A stretch of 10,075 nt of DNA, taken from assembly GCA_024408895.1 (NCBI GenBank), contig JAKSUO010000036.1, forward strand, positions 1-10,075, given 5' to 3'. The DNA comes from Alphaproteobacteria bacterium. Its GTDB lineage: Bacteria; Pseudomonadota; Alphaproteobacteria; RF32; CAG-239. Made by a program: the position numbers and the translations under genes. The number at the start of each line of letters is the position of its first letter. The stretch's first letter is position 1. The notes beneath the pieces are model-generated. The model worked only from the letters and a program-made list of their open reading frames with translations, was not told the origin of the DNA and did not search any database. Below, one piece after another: positions 7,286 through 10,075 of the stretch.

Positions 7286-9901
7286 TCATTTCACCTTTAA
7301 TAAATATGTTTTTATCTGCCAAGGATTAAACGAATCGGTAAATTCTCTGCTGTTTGAAACCTTTTCAATTTCATTTTCATTTAATTTGCAAGACCAAATT
7401 CCCTCCGCATTAATTTCAGATTTCAAAACAACAGTTTGGTTATTATCCGATGCATTAAACAATCTTACAATTATACCATTGTTATTTTCCGCAATTTTAA
7501 CAATACTTAATACTATATTTTTGTTATTGATTGAAAGATAATCTTTATTTAACAGTTCTTCCCTGCTTTTTTTATTGAAAGAGAAAAGCATATTATCTTC
7601 CAAATCTTTTTGTATATCTAACAAATCACAGTAATTTGTATCGTTTTTGGTAGGAACAAAAGCATAATGGTAGTTTAGTTCACCCTGAATTTGACTTTCA
7701 GATGCATCGGGCTGCAAGAAAACTTTATTAAAAGAGCGAAACATAGTAACATATATGTCGCCGTTTCTTTCAACACCGGCTTCGTGTATTCCGAACGGAG
7801 AAACAAAAGCAAATCCACTGTTTTCAGCTTCAACCCCGATAATTCCGTTCATATTCTTTTCAAGTTGTTCCTGTTCAAAATACTTTTTACCTTCTTCGTT
7901 AATTCCTGTTTCTCTGACAACCTTATAAAATGCTTGTGAAGCATAATATTTAGAAGACAGTATACCCGTTGGAATTACTAATTGAAGCTTGTGATTTTTA
8001 CAGTTATTATTTACCCTTGTTTTAACATCAAGATATTTTGAATTCTTATTGAGCGTAACGGTTGATACTATTTCTAATACTTCAAGTTCCTGCGACCTTG
8101 TATACGAAGAATTGTCAAAATATTTAGGAACTTTCATTTGTTTTATTATTTCAAATGAAACGCCGATGCAACCTGCCTTTAACCTTTTAATTACAGCCGG
8201 CGAAGAAAAAGAAGAAATTATTTCATCATTTGCGGGCGGCATGGAAAACCAACCGTCACCACATTCACCGTTATCAACAAATCTATTCAAATTTTCATAT
8301 TTTTTGCCCGTTCTCTTATCTAAGATTGATATTTCGCCATTTTGTGCAATATCAACACGCAAAAATTCATTTTCGGCATAATTATCGGAATATGATAAAC
8401 CATCCTTATAAACGATTCTGTTTTCAGATTCAATTATAGCAAAATCGTTATATCCAAATCCCTCAACATCTGCACTAAATGACACATTATACACATCAAA
8501 CGCGGCGCTGTTTTGTTCGTTTGTTCTTTTGCTGACTCTATGTTTTATACTATTTATTTGATATGGTATTTCATTTCCGTCAGAGTCTTTTATCACAAAC
8601 GAATTTATTGGTTCATTTTGAGTAAAGCGGTTAAAATCTTTTTTATATCCGGTCAAAAAGGGTAAATCAGCCGTTATATTTTTAACACTTTTTCTTCCCG
8701 AAAAATTATAAATTCTGAGGACATAATCATTGTCATTTTGCATTGAATCAACATGCAAAAAATCTTCTTTGAGAGCATTGCAAATGTTGTCAATCTGCCT
8801 ATACCTGTAAAACATATCTTTATGTGTAGCATCAATACTGCATCCGCAAATTGAGTCGTGAGGCTGATTTTTGAGCAAATAATCATACGCAACATCAACA
8901 AATTGATGATTTAACTCATTATCCTCAATTTTTGATAATGCAATCATCGGCTCAATAATATGTTCAAGTAAATTTTGGCATCTGTCGTTATTGTATTTTA
9001 AAGGATAATAACTTGAAATACAATTTGTTATCGTAACCAAATTACCGGTATTGGGGTTTGAACGGCAATGCATCGTCTCTGCAAGCTCGCCGGTAATAAT
9101 CGGCATATCGGACTCGTAATTTTTTTGCAAACTCACCATTTCCTCTAAATTTGTATGAAGCAAGTTTGCATTCGGATAATTTTCTTTTATTGCATTTTTG
9201 ATTTCGGAAACATTATTTTCCGCCAAAATATGGTCATTAGTATCGGTAATAAGAATAATAGGCACATCGCTTTTATTGATTTCTTCGTCAATATAGCCTT
9301 TTAACTTTTCGGTAAATTCTTCCGTGTTGTATTTTAAAGCAACATAACGGGAAAATCCGCCGTAAAAGCCTTGATATGTATATATTTTAGTGCCATCGGG
9401 CGATTTCCAAACAAAATGACTTATATTTTGTCGGTTTCCGACTCCTCTTCCGAGGTATACACCTTCTATATCAAATCCTGAGAAAATTTGCGGCATTTGA
9501 GCTATATGACCGAATACATCATTGACATACCCGTATTTCCAGGTATCGGTATTCCATTTTTTGGCAATTTTTTCACCGAACAGCAAATTCCTTATAAGAC
9601 TTTCACCCGAAACTAACATTTCATCGGGCATAACATACCAAGGTCCCACAAGGACTCTTTTTTCTTCTATAAGATTTTGCAAGCGCTTTGTCTTATCGCC
9701 GACAACCTCTTTATAATCCTCAAGGACAATAGTTTGCCCGTCAAAATTAAAAACGGAAAAGTCGCTGTTGTTTTCGAGCTTTTGCATCAAATCATCAACG
9801 GTTTTTACAAGCTTATACCTAAATCCCTGAAACGGCAAATACCATTCTCTGTCCCAATGTGTGCTGCAATGAAAAAAAATAGTAAGATTTTTATTATCCA
9901 T
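7286..9901 (-). CDS. Glycoside hydrolase family 38 alpha-mannosidase
   Basis: An 871-residue retaining, zinc-dependent alpha-mannosidase. The N-terminal catalytic domain (about 1-270) opens with HCSTHWDREWY, giving zinc ligands H15 and D17. YVNDVFGHIAQMP (125-137) holds the predicted nucleophile and zinc ligand D128, and the helical part contains LLKNQPHDSICGCSID (342-357) with zinc ligand H348, a GH38 hallmark. Residues about 395-871 are the beta-sandwich domains typical of the family, ending KTYLLKVK. Enzymes of this type trim alpha-1,2/1,3/1,6-linked mannose from N-glycan- or mannan-derived oligosaccharides, or from mannosylglycerate; linkage cannot be read from sequence alone. There is no signal peptide and no phosphotransferase gene nearby, so imported non-phosphorylated oligosaccharides are the likely substrates. 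The start is supported by AGGAG nine bases upstream. The stop is one base from the next start, and mannose-6-phosphate isomerase follows two genes later. Confidence 0.95.
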   Translation of the reverse strand: MDNKNLTIFFHCSTHWDREWYLPFQGFRYKLVKTVDDLMQKLENNSDFSVFNFDGQTIVLEDYKEVVGDKTKRLQNLIEEKRVLVGPWYVMPDEMLVSGESLIRNLLFGEKIAKKWNTDTWKYGYVNDVFGHIAQMPQIFSGFDIEGVYLGRGVGNRQNISHFVWKSPDGTKIYTYQGFYGGFSRYVALKYNTEEFTEKLKGYIDEEINKSDVPIILITDTNDHILAENNVSEIKNAIKENYPNANLLHTNLEEMVSLQKNYESDMPIITGELAETMHCRSNPNTGNLVTITNCISSYYPLKYNNDRCQNLLEHIIEPMIALSKIEDNELNHQFVDVAYDYLLKNQPHDSICGCSIDATHKDMFYRYRQIDNICNALKEDFLHVDSMQNDNDYVLRIYNFSGRKSVKNITADLPFLTGYKKDFNRFTQNEPINSFVIKDSDGNEIPYQINSIKHRVSKRTNEQNSAAFDVYNVSFSADVEGFGYNDFAIIESENRIVYKDGLSYSDNYAENEFLRVDIAQNGEISILDKRTGKKYENLNRFVDNGECGDGWFSMPPANDEIISSFSSPAVIKRLKAGCIGVSFEIIKQMKVPKYFDNSSYTRSQELEVLEIVSTVTLNKNSKYLDVKTRVNNNCKNHKLQLVIPTGILSSKYYASQAFYKVVRETGINEEGKKYFEQEQLEKNMNGIIGVEAENSGFAFVSPFGIHEAGVERNGDIYVTMFRSFNKVFLQPDASESQIQGELNYHYAFVPTKNDTNYCDLLDIQKDLEDNMLFSFNKKSREELLNKDYLSINNKNIVLSIVKIAENNNGIIVRLFNASDNNQTVVLKSEINAEGIWSCKLNENEIEKVSNSREFTDSFNPWQIKTYLLKVK

Positions 9902-9910
9902 AATGTTTTA

Positions 9911-9915
9911 CTCCT
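9911..9915 (-). promoter_or_regulatory. Ribosome binding site of the alpha-mannosidase gene
   Basis: AGGAG on the minus strand, nine bases before ATG at 9901-9899. It fixes the start of the GH38 gene and lies four bases from one arm of a 9-bp inverted repeat. Confidence 0.75.
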
Positions 9916-9919
9916 ATAT

Positions 9920-9956
9920 TGTCGTTTTAATTATTCCAATTTAAGCAAAAACGACA
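9920..9956. repeat. 9-bp perfect inverted repeat between the GH3 and GH38 genes
   Basis: TGTCGTTTT at 9920-9928 is matched by AAAACGACA at 9948-9956, with a 19-base loop. The structure spans the stop codon of the upstream gene (9931-9933) and ends next to the ribosome site of the alpha-mannosidase gene. In the minus-strand transcript it could fold as a modest hairpin. The long loop, few G-C pairs and absence of a following U-run make it a poor terminator; an RNA-stability or translation-tuning role, or chance, is more likely. Confidence 0.45.
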
Positions 9957-10075
9957 GTAAATATTTAACGCTTTTTTCAAGGTCTTGTCTGCTTATTAGT
10001 CCCTCTTTATAAGCATCATACAAACGCTTACTGCTTCCGCACGGCATACGGATATTATTTCCGGAAAGAAGTTCT
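9931..10075 (-). CDS. C-terminal 47 residues of a probable GH3 glycosidase, cut by window edge
   Basis: The frame enters from the right edge (first complete codon at 10074-10072) and ends at TAA 9931-9933. The segment SGNNIRMPCGSSKRLYDAY, then KEGLISRQDLEKSVKYLLSF, resembles the AGNDLxMP motif followed by the 'G.ls...L..sv.riL' helix that closes the (beta/alpha)8 domain of GH3 beta-glucosidases. Ending a few residues after this helix would fit the domain-swapped GH3 enzymes common in clostridia, where the barrel is C-terminal. GH3 members release beta-linked glucose, xylose or N-acetylglucosamine; which one cannot be told from this piece. The catalytic residues lie outside the window. It is 29 bp upstream of the alpha-mannosidase and very probably in the same operon. 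The call rests on a short motif, so another alpha/beta-barrel protein is possible. Confidence 0.62.
   Translation of the reverse strand, partial: ELLSGNNIRMPCGSSKRLYDAYKEGLISRQDLEKSVKYLLSFLLKLE

Noticed and set aside
9677..10012. Plus-strand open frame of 111 codons across the GH38/GH3 boundary
   Set aside because: It overlaps the catalytic N-terminus of the alpha-mannosidase and the GH3-like tail in antisense and has no convincing start context or domain.
1..10075. CRISPR arrays, tRNA/rRNA genes, insertion sequences, phage genes or riboswitches
   Set aside because: No regularly spaced repeats, transposase or phage domains, or cloverleaf/rRNA-like sequences were seen. Coding genes fill nearly all of the window and the longest gap is 69 bp.

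Overview
The window reads as one block of a carbohydrate-catabolism operon from an anaerobic, low-GC Firmicute, most likely an uncultured gut or rumen clostridium of the Oscillospiraceae/Lachnospiraceae type. The case for this is AT-rich DNA (hand counts of roughly 31-44% GC by segment), good Gram-positive-style Shine-Dalgarno sites at several genes, a GH3 tail of the kind found in clostridial enzymes, and no SusC/SusD genes. The taxonomic placement is an inference.

All nine genes lie on the minus strand, so transcription runs from base 10075 towards base 1. The order is: the last 47 residues of a probable GH3 glycosidase; a GH38 alpha-mannosidase (871 aa); a compact GH37 trehalase-family glycosidase (400 aa); a type I mannose-6-phosphate isomerase (341 aa); an SGNH/GDSL esterase (218 aa); a GH2 beta-galactosidase-like enzyme (773 aa); a GH16 endo-type glycosidase (278 aa); a UlaG-like metallo-beta-lactamase-fold hydrolase (224 aa); and the first 128 residues of an enolase-superfamily sugar-acid dehydratase that runs off the left edge. 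Intergenic gaps are 29, 1, 35, 47, 13, 69 and 18 bp, followed by a 4-bp ATGA overlap. I see no convincing terminator or promoter in any gap, so the whole block is probably one transcript that starts upstream of the window.

None of the complete proteins, nor the enolase N-terminus, has a signal peptide or membrane segment. The block therefore looks like the cytoplasmic end of a pathway: an imported, probably acetylated and branched oligosaccharide is deacetylated (SGNH) and trimmed by GH38, GH2, GH3, GH37 and the unusually non-secreted GH16. Mannose would enter glycolysis through ManA after phosphorylation. The last two genes, a possible lactonase and an acid dehydratase, are translationally coupled and suggest a second, oxidative route for another released sugar, with galactose a plausible candidate. 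The importer, sugar kinase, sugar dehydrogenase, KDG kinase/aldolase and regulator are not in the window. The GH37-like protein, whose substrate-binding signatures differ from true trehalases, and the lactonase-dehydratase pair are the most interesting parts.
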